A DNA stretch of 64,000 nt from Flavobacteriaceae bacterium NBU2977 (GTDB lineage Bacteria > Bacteroidota > Bacteroidia > Flavobacteriales > Flavobacteriaceae), in assembly GCA_019931105.1 (NCBI GenBank), contig JAIOUW010000002.1, positions 310,001 through 374,000 of the forward strand. Direction: 5' to 3'. How positions within the stretch are numbered: position 1 is the stretch's first letter; every line of letters begins with the position of its first letter. This document shows positions 7,984 to 16,177 of the stretch, piece by piece. The notes beneath the pieces are model-generated. The model was not told where the DNA came from and searched no databases. It was given only the letters and a program-made list of their open reading frames with translations. Position numbers and translations under genes: made by a program.

Positions 7984-9195
7984 CTAAAAATATTGTTTTA
8001 ACACATAGGCTGTTCGTACCTTACTTTTTTCTTCGGTAATATGCGTCCATGCGAAGTAAATTTTATCGCCGACCATTTCCATTTGCGGAAATCCGGTTTT
8101 TCGCGAGGCGTCCAGCGGCGCAATTGCATGTATTTTTCCCTTTGTGCCATTGCGATTGACCTTTGCCGCGTTCAGCACGGCCCCATTTTCATCGGCCTCC
8201 ATCCAACTAACGAAGGCGTTTTCTTCGTCCAACATCAGTACATCGACCCGGCCAATGGCATTGATAGCGCTGATCTGTATCGGGGCATCGAAGGTCGCAC
8301 CACCATCTTCCGAAAAAATCAAGTTCACTGCTGGCCGATCATTGGCCGCCGTAAACCAGGCAACGGCAAGGCGATTCCCCAACGCAGCCGCCTTGGGTCC
8401 GTTTACGGGGCATCCCTTTATTTGCCAACCATCCTCATGAATACTTTTCGGGGCCGACCACTGCCCTTTCACTTGCCTTACAATACTGATATCCCTAATC
8501 TCGTCTTCCGAACGATCTCTATAAATAACAACCGGACCATTATGTGTAATCGCAGCAGTAGTTTGGCAACAATCACAAGTTCTGGCATCGAGTTCCTGCT
8601 CGTCTATAAGGGTACCGTCAACGTCAATTTTAGCAGCTCGAACGGCCATGGCTCCCCGCTTCCCTACTTCATTTTCAATGGTGTTTCTACCGTCCAACCA
8701 GGTTATGAAAAATCCGTTTTCATAGGGCAATGAACTAACGAAGCCGTGCTCGGTCGGGGTATTGTCGGTGTGCAATGGCAAATCGGTTGTCCATTGCCCC
8801 TCGTCCGTTTTTTTCAGGTTCAGTTTAACGTCGTAGGAATACGTTCCCTCCGAGGATTTTTTAAGGATATGGCTCAACAAATGTCCTTGGTTTTCGCTGA
8901 TGGCCGGAAAGTCGGCCCAATTGACGAACCAATCCCCTCCCGCGACCACTACTTGGGGTGCTGACCATGTTTGCCCTTCCAATCGGCTATATTTCAATGC
9001 CATCAAACTGTCGTCGGCAGGTTCCACCCACGACAATAAAGCGCTTTTGCCGTCGGAAAAAAGAAAAGGAAGGGCACTACCCATCCCTGCCGGATTGTCC
9101 ATCTGATGTGTTAATGGTTCTTCGCTCTTTGGCTGTTCATTGCAGCTTTGTAGGCAAAGCATGACACCTAAAACCAAACAGCCCCATTTTCTCAT
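7984..9195 (-). CDS. BNR-repeat (sialidase-like) lipoprotein with CDCC motif
   Basis: A 403-residue lipoprotein (lipobox CLQSC, Cys18). Asp-box-like turns ('IFSEDGGATFDAP') and repeated 'WFTAANDRP', 'FVSWMEAD' and 'YFAWTHIT' strands mark a six-bladed propeller like exo-sialidases. It lacks the Arg triad context needed to call a sialidase. A conserved-looking 'ARTCDCCQT' (about residue 200) and 'GCPVNGP' (about 260) add four Cys that could bind metal or form disulfides. Its start overlaps the end of the TlpA gene by 4 bases (ATGA), so the two are coupled. Function inferred only as an extracytoplasmic binding protein. Confidence 0.75.
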   Translation of the reverse strand: MRKWGCLVLGVMLCLQSCNEQPKSEEPLTHQMDNPAGMGSALPFLFSDGKSALLSWVEPADDSLMALKYSRLEGQTWSAPQVVVAGGDWFVNWADFPAISENQGHLLSHILKKSSEGTYSYDVKLNLKKTDEGQWTTDLPLHTDNTPTEHGFVSSLPYENGFFITWLDGRNTIENEVGKRGAMAVRAAKIDVDGTLIDEQELDARTCDCCQTTAAITHNGPVVIYRDRSEDEIRDISIVRQVKGQWSAPKSIHEDGWQIKGCPVNGPKAAALGNRLAVAWFTAANDRPAVNLIFSEDGGATFDAPIQISAINAIGRVDVLMLDEENAFVSWMEADENGAVLNAAKVNRNGTKGKIHAIAPLDASRKTGFPQMEMVGDKIYFAWTHITEEKSKVRTAYVLKQYF

Positions 9196-9704
9196 TGAAC
9201 CGCCTTGAATTTATCGATGACCCCATCACTGGCCCAATCGGTCTGTCCCTCTATTTTAAGTACCTGTTCCCCGGCCGTGTTGTATATAAAGGTTGTAGGC
9301 AAGGCGTTGACACCTCTTTGGGCGAAGGCTTCTTTTAAGCGTATGAACGTAAGATCGAACTTTCGTTCATCGACAAATGCCCTGATTTTTTCAAGGGACT
9401 GATCCGAGGCCAGTAAAAAAACGTAGTTTTCATTTTTCAAAAGTTCTTGGGCGCGCACCAGGTCGGGCATTTCTTCAATACAGGGCCTGCACCATGTCGC
9501 CCAGTAGTTGAGCACTACCCATTTTCCTTTAAAATCAGTGAGCGAAACAGGATTCCCGTTTAAATCCTCGAACGAGGATGTTTGCACCTTGTATGGTAAT
9601 TCTTCGGGATGACCTTCAAAGGCCATCGCCTGACTTTTCGCCAAATCCCGACATGCCGTAACAAGTACCGTCAACACCAATAAAAGGCCAATTCGTAATA
9701 CCAT
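9192..9704 (-). CDS. TlpA-like thioredoxin-fold lipoprotein
   Basis: The ATG at 9704 is preferred: it has AGGA eight bases upstream, whereas the longer frame starts with TTG at 9731. The lipobox is LVTAC. The thioredoxin domain has the WCRPC redox motif in 'VVLNYWATWCRPCIEEMPDL' and the cis-Pro in 'VNALPTTFIY'. Members reduce or oxidise disulfides in the periplasm, for example during cytochrome c or copper-centre assembly. Coupling to the Cys-rich BNR lipoprotein suggests that protein as its substrate (inference). Confidence 0.88.
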   Translation of the reverse strand: MVLRIGLLLVLTVLVTACRDLAKSQAMAFEGHPEELPYKVQTSSFEDLNGNPVSLTDFKGKWVVLNYWATWCRPCIEEMPDLVRAQELLKNENYVFLLASDQSLEKIRAFVDERKFDLTFIRLKEAFAQRGVNALPTTFIYNTAGEQVLKIEGQTDWASDGVIDKFKAVQ

Positions 9705-9814
9705 GTTTCCATTCCTAGAAGTGGTATGCAAATTAATGAAAATATGGATGGAGTTATCGTGTTAATCAGGTAAATCAATCGATAAACCAGTAATCTACTG
9801 GAATTTATCGGGTT

Positions 9815-10138
9815 TTAGACGTTGCGCACACCACGAACATAGTCGTGCACACCCTGCTGCAATTCATGGAACTCGGAAAGCTGTTGCCTTATATTTTCCA
9901 AATGGTCCCCCACCGACTTTTTTCGTTCCTTAAGTGCCTGTAAGATTTCGCGATTGGAAATGCTTAGCCTATCGAGACCCGTTTTCAAGGTTTCGATACG
10001 TTCGAAAAGTGAATACGTCTTGGGTTCGCAAACGTACGAATTGAGCTTGTTTTTCAATTGCCCTACCTCGCGTTGATTTCGCTCCAATCGCAATACCAAG
10101 TTGTTTCTTTCGATATAAGTATCCTGCTCGAGCACCAT
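9815..10138 (-). CDS. Coiled-coil protein, hypothetical (107 aa)
   Basis: Starts with ATG at 10138. Nearly the whole chain is amphipathic helix with heptad-like Leu and Ile spacing ('IERNNLVLRLERNQREVGQLKNKL', 'RISIS...ILQALKERKKSVGDHLENIRQQL'). One Cys, no signal peptide and no membrane segment. Cytoplasmic and probably oligomeric. Divergent from the ribosome-factor gene at 10358; the 220-base gap between them holds no further gene. Confidence 0.65.
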   Translation of the reverse strand: MVLEQDTYIERNNLVLRLERNQREVGQLKNKLNSYVCEPKTYSLFERIETLKTGLDRLSISNREILQALKERKKSVGDHLENIRQQLSEFHELQQGVHDYVRGVRNV

Positions 10139-10357
10139 GATTTTTAAATTTAAGGGTTACACAATTATGTGCAGCTAATTAATCTACGTAAAATTAACGC
10201 CGTTCAGATGTGGTAAAGTATCTACGAACGAGATTTTAACGTTTATTTATTGTTCCGATAAACTTGCGTTAAGATCATTGATAACCGCTCCGAAAATATG
10301 TGGTCATTTACTTGCAAATAAGACCGCCTATCTATAATTTCATATAAAGCGAAAAAT

Positions 10358-10660
10358 ATGGATATAAACTTTGAATATGACGATGTTAGGGCAAGTGCCA
10401 GATTAGAGATAATGACAGGGGAAAAGCTGAACAAGCTTCTTGACAAGTTCGATTTTATCGTACGTGCCGATGTATTCTTTAAAACCGAAAATACCTCGGC
10501 CCAGAACAAAGGAAGGATCTGCAATATTCGATTGAGCCTGCCAGGTCCCCGATTATTTGCCGAAGCAAACCATGGCTCGTTCGAAGCTTCCATAGCCGAG
10601 GCCTGTAATGACCTCGAAATACAACTTCGAAAGCGAAAGGCAAAAATGAAATCTTTCTGA
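10358..10660 (+). CDS. HPF/RaiA-like ribosome-associated protein
   Basis: The 100-residue product follows the beta-alpha-beta-beta-beta-alpha pattern of the ribosomal S30AE domain: 'INFEYDDVRASARLEIMTGEKLNKLLDKF', 'FIVRADVFFKTEN', 'ICNIRLSLPGPRLFAEANHGSFEASIAEACNDLEIQLRKRKAK'. Short form without the C-terminal dimerisation domain. The family binds the small ribosomal subunit near the decoding centre and stabilises inactive ribosomes in stress or stationary phase. Confidence 0.85.
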   Translation: MDINFEYDDVRASARLEIMTGEKLNKLLDKFDFIVRADVFFKTENTSAQNKGRICNIRLSLPGPRLFAEANHGSFEASIAEACNDLEIQLRKRKAKMKSF

Positions 10661-10669
10661 TGTAAGGCA

Positions 10670-11014
10670 CTATTCGTTGTCTTCCAAGGTGTTCTCTGCA
10701 ACTACTTTGTTCAGGCGTTCGGTAAAAATGGGGCTGCGCCGAAGGTCGCGCATCAGTTTTCGTTTTTTGCGTTTTGAGATACTCAAGGTATCCAACAATT
10801 CTTTGGTGCGTCTGAATTCGACGATCCTATCTTTTTTCAACTGAATACGATCTTCGACGGGTAGGACCAAATTTGGATCGAAACGCTCCATAACCGTATA
10901 TTGCTGTACCTTGATCTGTTTTTTCTCCAGATTCCCGGCCGTGGTCTGACCAAGCGCAACAGAGGCATACAAAAACAAGAGGTATAAAGTTATTTTGATA
11001 TTTCCAGGTTTCAT
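10670..11014 (-). CDS. Secreted hypothetical protein, basic
   Basis: The ATG at 11014 gives a good signal peptide (MKPGNIKITLYLLFLYASVALGQ); the longer frame to 11086 would put 24 odd residues before it. The mature ~90 residues are Arg- and Lys-rich and helical ('RRTKELLDTLSISKRKKRKLMRDLRRSPIF'). No family recognised. The gene ends 9 bases from the convergent HPF-like gene. Confidence 0.65.
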   Translation of the reverse strand: MKPGNIKITLYLLFLYASVALGQTTAGNLEKKQIKVQQYTVMERFDPNLVLPVEDRIQLKKDRIVEFRRTKELLDTLSISKRKKRKLMRDLRRSPIFTERLNKVVAENTLEDNE

Positions 11015-11132
11015 TTTCAAAAAGTGAATCTCGATAACAAAGTAGAAAAAAAAAGGCAAAGAGTCCCAATCTGTTGGTCTTGACAACGTTTGGGCCGTTG
11101 AAAAAAGACTTTCATCGATAAAACATTATCGA

Positions 11133-11140
11133 TAAATTTG
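11133..11140 (+). promoter_or_regulatory. -7 box before the YceI gene
   Basis: TAAATTTG matches the Bacteroidota -7 consensus TAnnTTTG, 26 bases before the ATG. TTTC at 11110-11113 could serve as a weak -33 element. The repeated ATCGATAAA at 11114 and 11128 overlaps this region. Confidence 0.5.
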
Positions 11141-11165
11141 GCATGGACCTTGAACTTACTAGCTT

Positions 11166-11675
11166 ATGAAACCAATTTTATTATTCACGATGCTCTTAAC
11201 AGTTTCGGCCAATGTCTTTTCGCAAGACCTGGCGCGAATCGGTTCGGCGGCAATAAGCTTCGTTTTTGAAGATAATGATGTCAATGGGACTATTTCGGGA
11301 TTTAGCTCCTCCTCCAATATCGACTTGCAAAATTTTGAAAACTCCACATTCGAAGGTTCGGTAGCAGTGACAACGATCAAGACCGGAAACTTTTTAAGGG
11401 ATTGGTCGCTAAAAAGTGGCAAATATTTTGACGAAGACGAACACCCGCGATTGTTTTTTAAAAGCAGCTCGGTCGTTTCCAATGAAAATGGTTTTTTGGT
11501 AAATGGTGATCTTACCCTAAAAGGAACGACCAAACCGATTACCTTCGATTTTCGAAAAAATGGCGATCGATTGATCGGTACCACTACCCTATTTGTATCG
11601 GATTATGGTATACATATCAAAAAAGAACGCGAACAGAACAAGGTAACCGTAAAGCTTGATCTTCAATTGCGATGA
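11166..11675 (+). CDS. YceI family periplasmic protein
   Basis: Signal peptide (MKPILLFTMLLTVSANVFSQ), then a lipocalin-like YceI domain: 'ISFVFEDNDVNGTISGF', 'SVAVTTIKTGNFLRDWSLKSGKYFDEDEHPRLFFKSSSV' and 'NGDLTLKGTTKPITFDF'. The sequence TLKGTTKPITF is typical of the family, which binds isoprenoid or lipid-like molecules. 169 residues, the usual length. Single gene ahead of terC. Confidence 0.9.
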   Translation: MKPILLFTMLLTVSANVFSQDLARIGSAAISFVFEDNDVNGTISGFSSSSNIDLQNFENSTFEGSVAVTTIKTGNFLRDWSLKSGKYFDEDEHPRLFFKSSSVVSNENGFLVNGDLTLKGTTKPITFDFRKNGDRLIGTTTLFVSDYGIHIKKEREQNKVTVKLDLQLR

Positions 11676-11750
11676 TCGTCTACAATCTCCGCGATTTCCA
11701 CTACAATTTTTCGAAATGATGCTTAACTTCGCATCTTAAATTTTCCGCTA

Positions 11751-12704
11751 ATGTGGGTATGGGTAATTTTTATTGCGCTGATCATTGTTTTCTTGGCCCT
11801 TGACCTGGGTGTATTCCATAAAGAGGAACATGTCATAAAAAGTAAAGAGGCTGGTATTTGGACCGGCATTTGGGTGACCATAGCATTTTCGTTCAGCATG
11901 GTCATTTATTGGTTGTTCTCAAGCGGTATTATAGACAACCCTACCCAACTTACCCCGAACGATGCCGTTCTAAAATATATTACCGGATATCTGATCGAAC
12001 TTTCATTGAGCGTCGATAATGTATTTGTTATCGCCGTTATATTCTCCGCATTCAAAATACCCCCCATTTACCAACATCGTGTGCTTTTTTGGGGCATATT
12101 GGGCGCCATCGTCTTTCGTGCATTGATGATCTTGTTCGGTGTGGCCCTTATAACCCGTTTCGATTGGATCATCTATGTATTCGGGGTCTTCTTGTTATAC
12201 ACCGCCTTTAAGATGTTGAAAGGCGATGAGCATGAATTTAATCCGAAAAACTCATGGGTATTTCGACAGGTAAAAAAGCTTTATCCAATAACTAGTACAA
12301 TACAGGGACATGACTTTTTCGTGAAACGAATGGGGGTCAAGGCGGCTACCCCCCTATTTGTGGCACTGATCATTATCGAATTGACCGATATACTTTTTGC
12401 GCTCGACTCCATTCCTGCGATTTTGGCCATTACGGCAGACCCCTTCATAGTTTTCAGTTCGAACATCTTGGCCATACTGGGGCTTCGATCTATGTATTTT
12501 TTGATCTCAAGGATGTTGGACAAGTTTCGATTTATCAATTACAGTCTTGTCGTAATACTTGCATTTGTAGGTCTTAAGATGCTGTTTTCCCATTATGTAC
12601 ATCTTCCGGAATGGGTCTCGTTGACCGTGATTTCGGTTGCTCTGGTAGGTGGTATAGTGGCCTCATTGGCAATTCCGGAGAAGCACCATGAACAGATCGA
12701 ATAA
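11751..12704 (+). CDS. TerC/Alx family integral membrane protein
   Basis: 317 residues with about nine membrane helices. The diagnostic acidic motifs are present: 'IELSLSVDNVFVIAVIF' in the first half and 'IIELTDILFALDSIPAILAIT' in the second, whose Asp residues are thought to carry metal ions. Family members (Alx, MeeF, YkoY) export manganese or help metallate exported proteins. No yybP-ykoY-type Mn riboswitch was seen in the short 75-base leader. Confidence 0.9.
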   Translation: MWVWVIFIALIIVFLALDLGVFHKEEHVIKSKEAGIWTGIWVTIAFSFSMVIYWLFSSGIIDNPTQLTPNDAVLKYITGYLIELSLSVDNVFVIAVIFSAFKIPPIYQHRVLFWGILGAIVFRALMILFGVALITRFDWIIYVFGVFLLYTAFKMLKGDEHEFNPKNSWVFRQVKKLYPITSTIQGHDFFVKRMGVKAATPLFVALIIIELTDILFALDSIPAILAITADPFIVFSSNILAILGLRSMYFLISRMLDKFRFINYSLVVILAFVGLKMLFSHYVHLPEWVSLTVISVALVGGIVASLAIPEKHHEQIE

Positions 12705-12769
12705 AGAATTTCTTGAAACGAACTATCCCCCACGCAGGGTATTGCGGAATCCATTTCGATGAAAAATAA

Positions 12770-13204
12770 CTAATCGACTTTTTTTGGGAAGATAAGCCGA
12801 TATAACCTGTCCACACCCCAGTTTCCCAACGGGAAATAGAGCGCGAAGAACAAGGCCATGGCAAGACCAAAGGAGCGCTGGCCCACAATGGATTCAAGTA
12901 TGTTTCCCGGATAGGCATAGGAAGTCTCGAGTGCGTAGCCCCCAAACTCAAGAAGGCACATGGCAATCAATCCGTATGCATATTGCTTGTGAAAAGGAAA
13001 ACCACGAAGCAGCAATGAAATAGGCACCATGTACAAAATGTAACAGGTGATTACCTGCCACCAATAGGTAAATTTGGCGATCTCCATTTGGGTACCGAAC
13101 CAATTCATACCCAAACCCCACAAAAAATAGACAACACAGTATAGCAACAGTAGGCGTTTGTCGACCAAAAGCTTATTTTTCGCCCATTGCAAAAATTCGG
13201 TCAT
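12770..13204 (-). CDS. Four-helix membrane protein of the polyketide operon
   Basis: The ATG at 13204, one base past the ACP stop, gives a 144-residue protein; the longer frame to 13318 overlaps the ACP gene and is not credible. Four hydrophobic helices ('LLLLYCVVYFLWGLGMNWFG', 'WWQVITCYILYMVPISLLL', 'GLIAMCLLEFGGYALE', 'FGLAMALFFALYFPLG'). Last gene of the eight-gene operon, so it probably acts on, anchors or exports the lipid product. Family not recognised. Confidence 0.7.
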   Translation of the reverse strand: MTEFLQWAKNKLLVDKRLLLLYCVVYFLWGLGMNWFGTQMEIAKFTYWWQVITCYILYMVPISLLLRGFPFHKQYAYGLIAMCLLEFGGYALETSYAYPGNILESIVGQRSFGLAMALFFALYFPLGNWGVDRLYRLIFPKKVD

Positions 13205-13205
13205 C

Positions 13206-13457
13206 CTATTTATTGATTTTAAGGTCAATGATCCGCAACGCATCCTTAACGGTCTGCATTTGGTCCATATCATCATTTTCCAAAGTAATATCGAAGGCGT
13301 CTTCAACGTCGAGCACAATATCGACCAAATGGGCCGAGTTGATATTGAGTTCTTCCGTGAAATGACTTTCTTCGGATATTTGTTCTATTGAAACATCTTC
13401 CGGAAGATATATCTTAATGATGTCGCGTAATTTTTGATAGCGTTCGTCTTTGCCCAT
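13206..13457 (-). CDS. Dedicated acyl carrier protein
   Basis: 83 residues, acidic and helical. The 4'-phosphopantetheine site is Ser in 'ELNINSAHLVDIVLDVEDAF', a variant of the usual DSL with Asn-Ser-Ala. It lies between the ketosynthase and the membrane protein, so it should carry the acyl chain made by the local ketosynthase, dehydratase and reductase for hand-over to the type III synthase. Confidence 0.9.
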   Translation of the reverse strand: MGKDERYQKLRDIIKIYLPEDVSIEQISEESHFTEELNINSAHLVDIVLDVEDAFDITLENDDMDQMQTVKDALRIIDLKINK

Positions 13458-13528
13458 AAATAGTTTACTCAGAGATAAAATCGACTCTTTTGCCTAATCG
13501 GCCTCCCGACCAATGACGGGTCTAAGCA

Positions 13529-14803
13529 TCAGTCGTTGCATTTTCCAAAAATAACACAAGCATTGACATCACCAAAACCAAAACTGGCCTTGGCAATGAA
13601 TTTGGGGTCGTATGAAAACGTCTTTGTCGGTATTCTTGAAACATCGATCCGTTCGGCTATTTCCGGATGGACATCTTCACAGTTCACGTTTCCAAAGAGT
13701 TGTCCGTGCCCAAACTGTAAAATGGTGGCCACACTTTCAATACTTCCGGCAGCGGCCAGACAATGACCGAACAGGCCTTTAAAGGAATTTACATAGGGAA
13801 AATCGCCCCCCGAGCGTTCTAAGGCCCTGCACCAATTTTCAATCTCCTGTGCGTCTTTGGCCGTTGCCGTGAGGTGGCCGTTAATGGCATCGATATCCGA
13901 TGGCGAAATGCCCGCATTTTGAACGGCTTCAATAATGCAACGTTGCACCGCTTCATTATTTGGGGCGGTCATGCTGCCTTCGGCCCGTTGCCCGCCGCTA
14001 TTGATCGCTCCACCTAGAACTTCGGCATATATTTTCGCTCCCCTTGCCTTGGCACTCTCCAAGGACTCCAACACCAAGGCGCCCGCACCGCTGCCCGGAA
14101 CAAATCCCGATGCTGTGGCGCTCATCGGGCGGCTGGCCGCCGTAGGGTTGTCATTATGATTCCGTGGCAGAATGCGCATGGCATCGAAACCGCCCCATAC
14201 GTAAGGTCCGCTATCACTACAACTGCCCGCCAGCATACGCTCCGATTTTCCGCTGGCGATGCGATCATAGGCCATCAAGATGGCTTCCGTGCCCGTTGTG
14301 CATGCCGAAGAGTTTGTTGTTACTTGATTGCCACAACCGATCAATCCACCCAAATAGGCGCTGATACCGCTGGCCATGGTCTGTAAAACGGTGGTACTAC
14401 CCAAGCGCCTAACGTTCTTTTCGTCGACCAAGTGAATGGATTCCCTGAACTTATCCACACCCAAAATTCCCGTACCGAAGACAAGTCCTGCATCCCAATC
14501 CGGTGTATCGTTATCCGCTAGCGGCAAGCCGGCATCCTTCCAGGCATCCAAACCGGCGATTACCCCATAAACGATACCGCTGGCATTCAATCCACGCAAT
14601 TGCAACGGAGTGAAGTATCGATTTACCAAATTATCCTTCACCAACGGTTCACCGGCAATTTGGCAACCAAAATTGAGTTCTTCCAGTTTGGGCTGAAAAC
14701 GTATCCCACTTTTACCGTTTTGCATGGCGTAAGTGAAATCCGCGATCCCAACGCCGTTCGGGGCGCAGACCCCAAGACCCGTAACCACTACTCTTCTAGA
14801 CAT
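13529..14803 (-). CDS. Beta-ketoacyl-ACP synthase (KAS II/FabF-like)
   Basis: 424 residues, full thiolase fold. Catalytic Cys in 'TTNSSACTTGTEAILMAYD', His in 'INGHLTATAKDAQE' and His in 'FKGLFGHCLAAAGSIE' form the Cys-His-His triad of a decarboxylating, elongating enzyme. Sequence context and neighbours mark it as operon-specific rather than the housekeeping FabF. It overlaps the dehydratase gene upstream by 8 bases. Expected role: chain elongation of the starter on the adjacent ACP. Confidence 0.92.
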   Translation of the reverse strand: MSRRVVVTGLGVCAPNGVGIADFTYAMQNGKSGIRFQPKLEELNFGCQIAGEPLVKDNLVNRYFTPLQLRGLNASGIVYGVIAGLDAWKDAGLPLADNDTPDWDAGLVFGTGILGVDKFRESIHLVDEKNVRRLGSTTVLQTMASGISAYLGGLIGCGNQVTTNSSACTTGTEAILMAYDRIASGKSERMLAGSCSDSGPYVWGGFDAMRILPRNHNDNPTAASRPMSATASGFVPGSGAGALVLESLESAKARGAKIYAEVLGGAINSGGQRAEGSMTAPNNEAVQRCIIEAVQNAGISPSDIDAINGHLTATAKDAQEIENWCRALERSGGDFPYVNSFKGLFGHCLAAAGSIESVATILQFGHGQLFGNVNCEDVHPEIAERIDVSRIPTKTFSYDPKFIAKASFGFGDVNACVIFGKCND

Positions 14804-15263
14804 TTGAATTTGCTTTGATCATCCCGGCGATGGTTCCCCTGCATACCATTTTATGGTCCGAATTGTACATTTTTACCTTGCATTTAAGTTTGTTGAACCT
14901 AAAATATAATTTTTCGGAGCGCACGGTTACGGTTTCCCCCGGAAATACAGGTAACAAAAATTCCATTTCGGAAGAACTCAGTCCGATTTGGGGTTGAGCG
15001 ACTTCCCCTTTGCCGTTGTCACCAAGTAGATATATGCCCAAACAGACCAATCCGATCTGCGCGCAGCATTCGGTAAGTAAAACTCCGGGGGTAACCGGAT
15101 TGTTACGAAAATGACCTTTGTAGAAATCCGAAGCCTTTAAAAAGGTAAATCTGCCCTCTGCACCGTTTTCATCGACCGCGATAAGCTCATCGACAAACAA
15201 AAAAGGCTCGGAATAGGGTAATTTATTCAGTATCGATGTTCTCATTCCCATCTTTTCGGGCAT
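14796..15263 (-). CDS. 3-hydroxyacyl-ACP dehydratase (FabZ/FabA-like hotdog)
   Basis: 155 residues. 'DFYKGHFRNNPVTPGVLLTECCAQIGLVCLG' contains the FabZ-type His (GHF) and the downstream Glu (TEC) of the active site. 'LPYSEPFLFVDE' at the N-terminus is the usual opening strand ('P.R.P.L.VD'). It dehydrates the 3-hydroxyacyl-ACP intermediate for the polyketide starter. Overlaps the ketosynthase start by 8 bases. Confidence 0.88.
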   Translation of the reverse strand: MPEKMGMRTSILNKLPYSEPFLFVDELIAVDENGAEGRFTFLKASDFYKGHFRNNPVTPGVLLTECCAQIGLVCLGIYLLGDNGKGEVAQPQIGLSSSEMEFLLPVFPGETVTVRSEKLYFRFNKLKCKVKMYNSDHKMVCRGTIAGMIKANSNV

Positions 15264-15282
15264 CTTTCAACATTGTTTTAAG

Positions 15283-16116
15283 CTATCGCAAACTCTCACC
15301 ACCGTCAACCTTGATTACGGTACCCGTAATCCATTTCGCTTCGTCCAAAGTAAGGAGGTAAACCACGTTCGCGACATCTTCAGGAGTGGTCAATCGACCA
15401 TTGGGATTACGACGTAGCGCACTTTTCTTAAGTTTTTCGTTCCCCGGAATCATTTTAAAGGCAGGAGTTTCGGTAGTTCCCGCTTGTATGCAGTTGGCCT
15501 TGATTCCCATACCTGCATATTCCAAGGCGATGTTTCGCGTAATTGCCTCCAAGGTGACCTTGGCCGCCGAAACCGCGGCATAGCCCGGCCAAGCCTTGGT
15601 ATTCCCTTCGCTGGTGAAAGAGACGATGCGGCTATCGCCTGCGAACCATCCAGCTTCGAAAATTGACTTTGTCCAATCAAAAAGACTCAAGGCCATGGCG
15701 TTCAGCGTAATGCCGAAATCTTCGTGGTTCAAACCTGTTCCGTTTTCCTCGTACATGGGCTTAAGGCTCCCTTTCGCGATACTATGCACCAAAACACTTA
15801 TTTTTTCACTCTTTTTTAGCAAGGTATTCAATTCTTTAAGAACGCTTTCACGTTTCTCTTTTTTGGCGGCATCACAGTTGAAATGTTTTAAAACGATTCT
15901 GTTGCCCTCCTCAATTTGCTTGAAATCTTTTTCGATTTCGGGCATGTTTACCCTTGCATCTCGGTGAATGATAATCAAATTGTAACCGTATAAAGCCAAT
16001 TTTTTTGCCGTTGCCAAACCAAGACCGCTACTACCGCCCAAGATTAAAGCCCATGCCCCCTTTGCCTTCGGCATTTCCCCCGAAAGGGGGATATTATTTT
16101 CCTTTTTTGTATCCAT
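15283..16116 (-). CDS. SDR, enoyl-ACP reductase (FabI/FabL-like)
   Basis: The ATG at 16116 is chosen; the longer frame runs through a non-coding repeat. Rossmann loop 'LILGGSSGLGLATAKKL', then 'VLVHSIAKGSLKP' and 'YAAVSAAK', in which Tyr and Lys are separated by six residues. Y-x6-K is the enoyl-reductase spacing, unlike the Y-x3-K of ketoreductases. C-terminal 'WITGTVIKVDGGESL' is typical. It would complete the reductive cycle. No ketoreductase is present in the operon, so one may be borrowed from primary metabolism. Residues ~9-20 are encoded by a GC-rich repeat. Confidence 0.8.
   Translation of the reverse strand: MDTKKENNIPLSGEMPKAKGAWALILGGSSGLGLATAKKLALYGYNLIIIHRDARVNMPEIEKDFKQIEEGNRIVLKHFNCDAAKKEKRESVLKELNTLLKKSEKISVLVHSIAKGSLKPMYEENGTGLNHEDFGITLNAMALSLFDWTKSIFEAGWFAGDSRIVSFTSEGNTKAWPGYAAVSAAKVTLEAITRNIALEYAGMGIKANCIQAGTTETPAFKMIPGNEKLKKSALRRNPNGRLTTPEDVANVVYLLTLDEAKWITGTVIKVDGGESLR
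16053..16092. repeat. REP-like GC-rich dyad inside the reductase gene
   Basis: On the coding strand it reads CCCCCTTTCGGGGG, then a small TGCC/GGCA stem, then GGGGGCATG. This resembles the CCCCCTTTGAAGGGGG...GGGGGATG part of the repeats at 57978 and 58521. It encodes the IPLSGEMPKAKG segment before the Rossmann fold, so a mobile-type repeat seems to have been absorbed into the N-terminus. Confidence 0.55.
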
Positions 16117-16135
16117 AAAATTCAATTTTTTAAAG

Positions 16136-16173
16136 TCCCCTCGCCCTTCTGGGAGGGGATTTAGGGGTGGGGC
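16136..16173. repeat. GC-rich intergenic repeat within the operon
   Basis: Cytosine run 16137-16140, then GCCCTTCTGGGAGGGG and GGGGTGGGG. It lies in the 61-base gap between the synthase stop and the reductase start, unlike any neighbouring base composition. From memory such 'CCCCT...GGGAGGGGATTTAGGGGTGGGG' units are common in Flavobacteriaceae. It may form a hairpin in the operon mRNA. Confidence 0.6.
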
Positions 16174-16177
16174 TTTT

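Noticed and set aside
8041-8733. Plus-strand 230-codon open frame opposite the BNR lipoprotein
   Set aside because: Shadow of the minus-strand gene, whose lipobox and propeller repeats are clear.
7984-9195. True sialidase
   Set aside because: Asp-box-like turn is present but the Arg triad and Tyr-Glu pair could not be located; kept as a sialidase-like propeller only.
10243-10701. Minus-strand 152-codon open frame opposite the HPF-like gene
   Set aside because: Covers a plus-strand gene with a clear S30AE pattern; Ser-rich and Leu-poor in the way antisense frames often are.
11676-11750. yybP-ykoY manganese riboswitch before terC
   Set aside because: The leader is only 75 bases and lacks the paired loop motifs.
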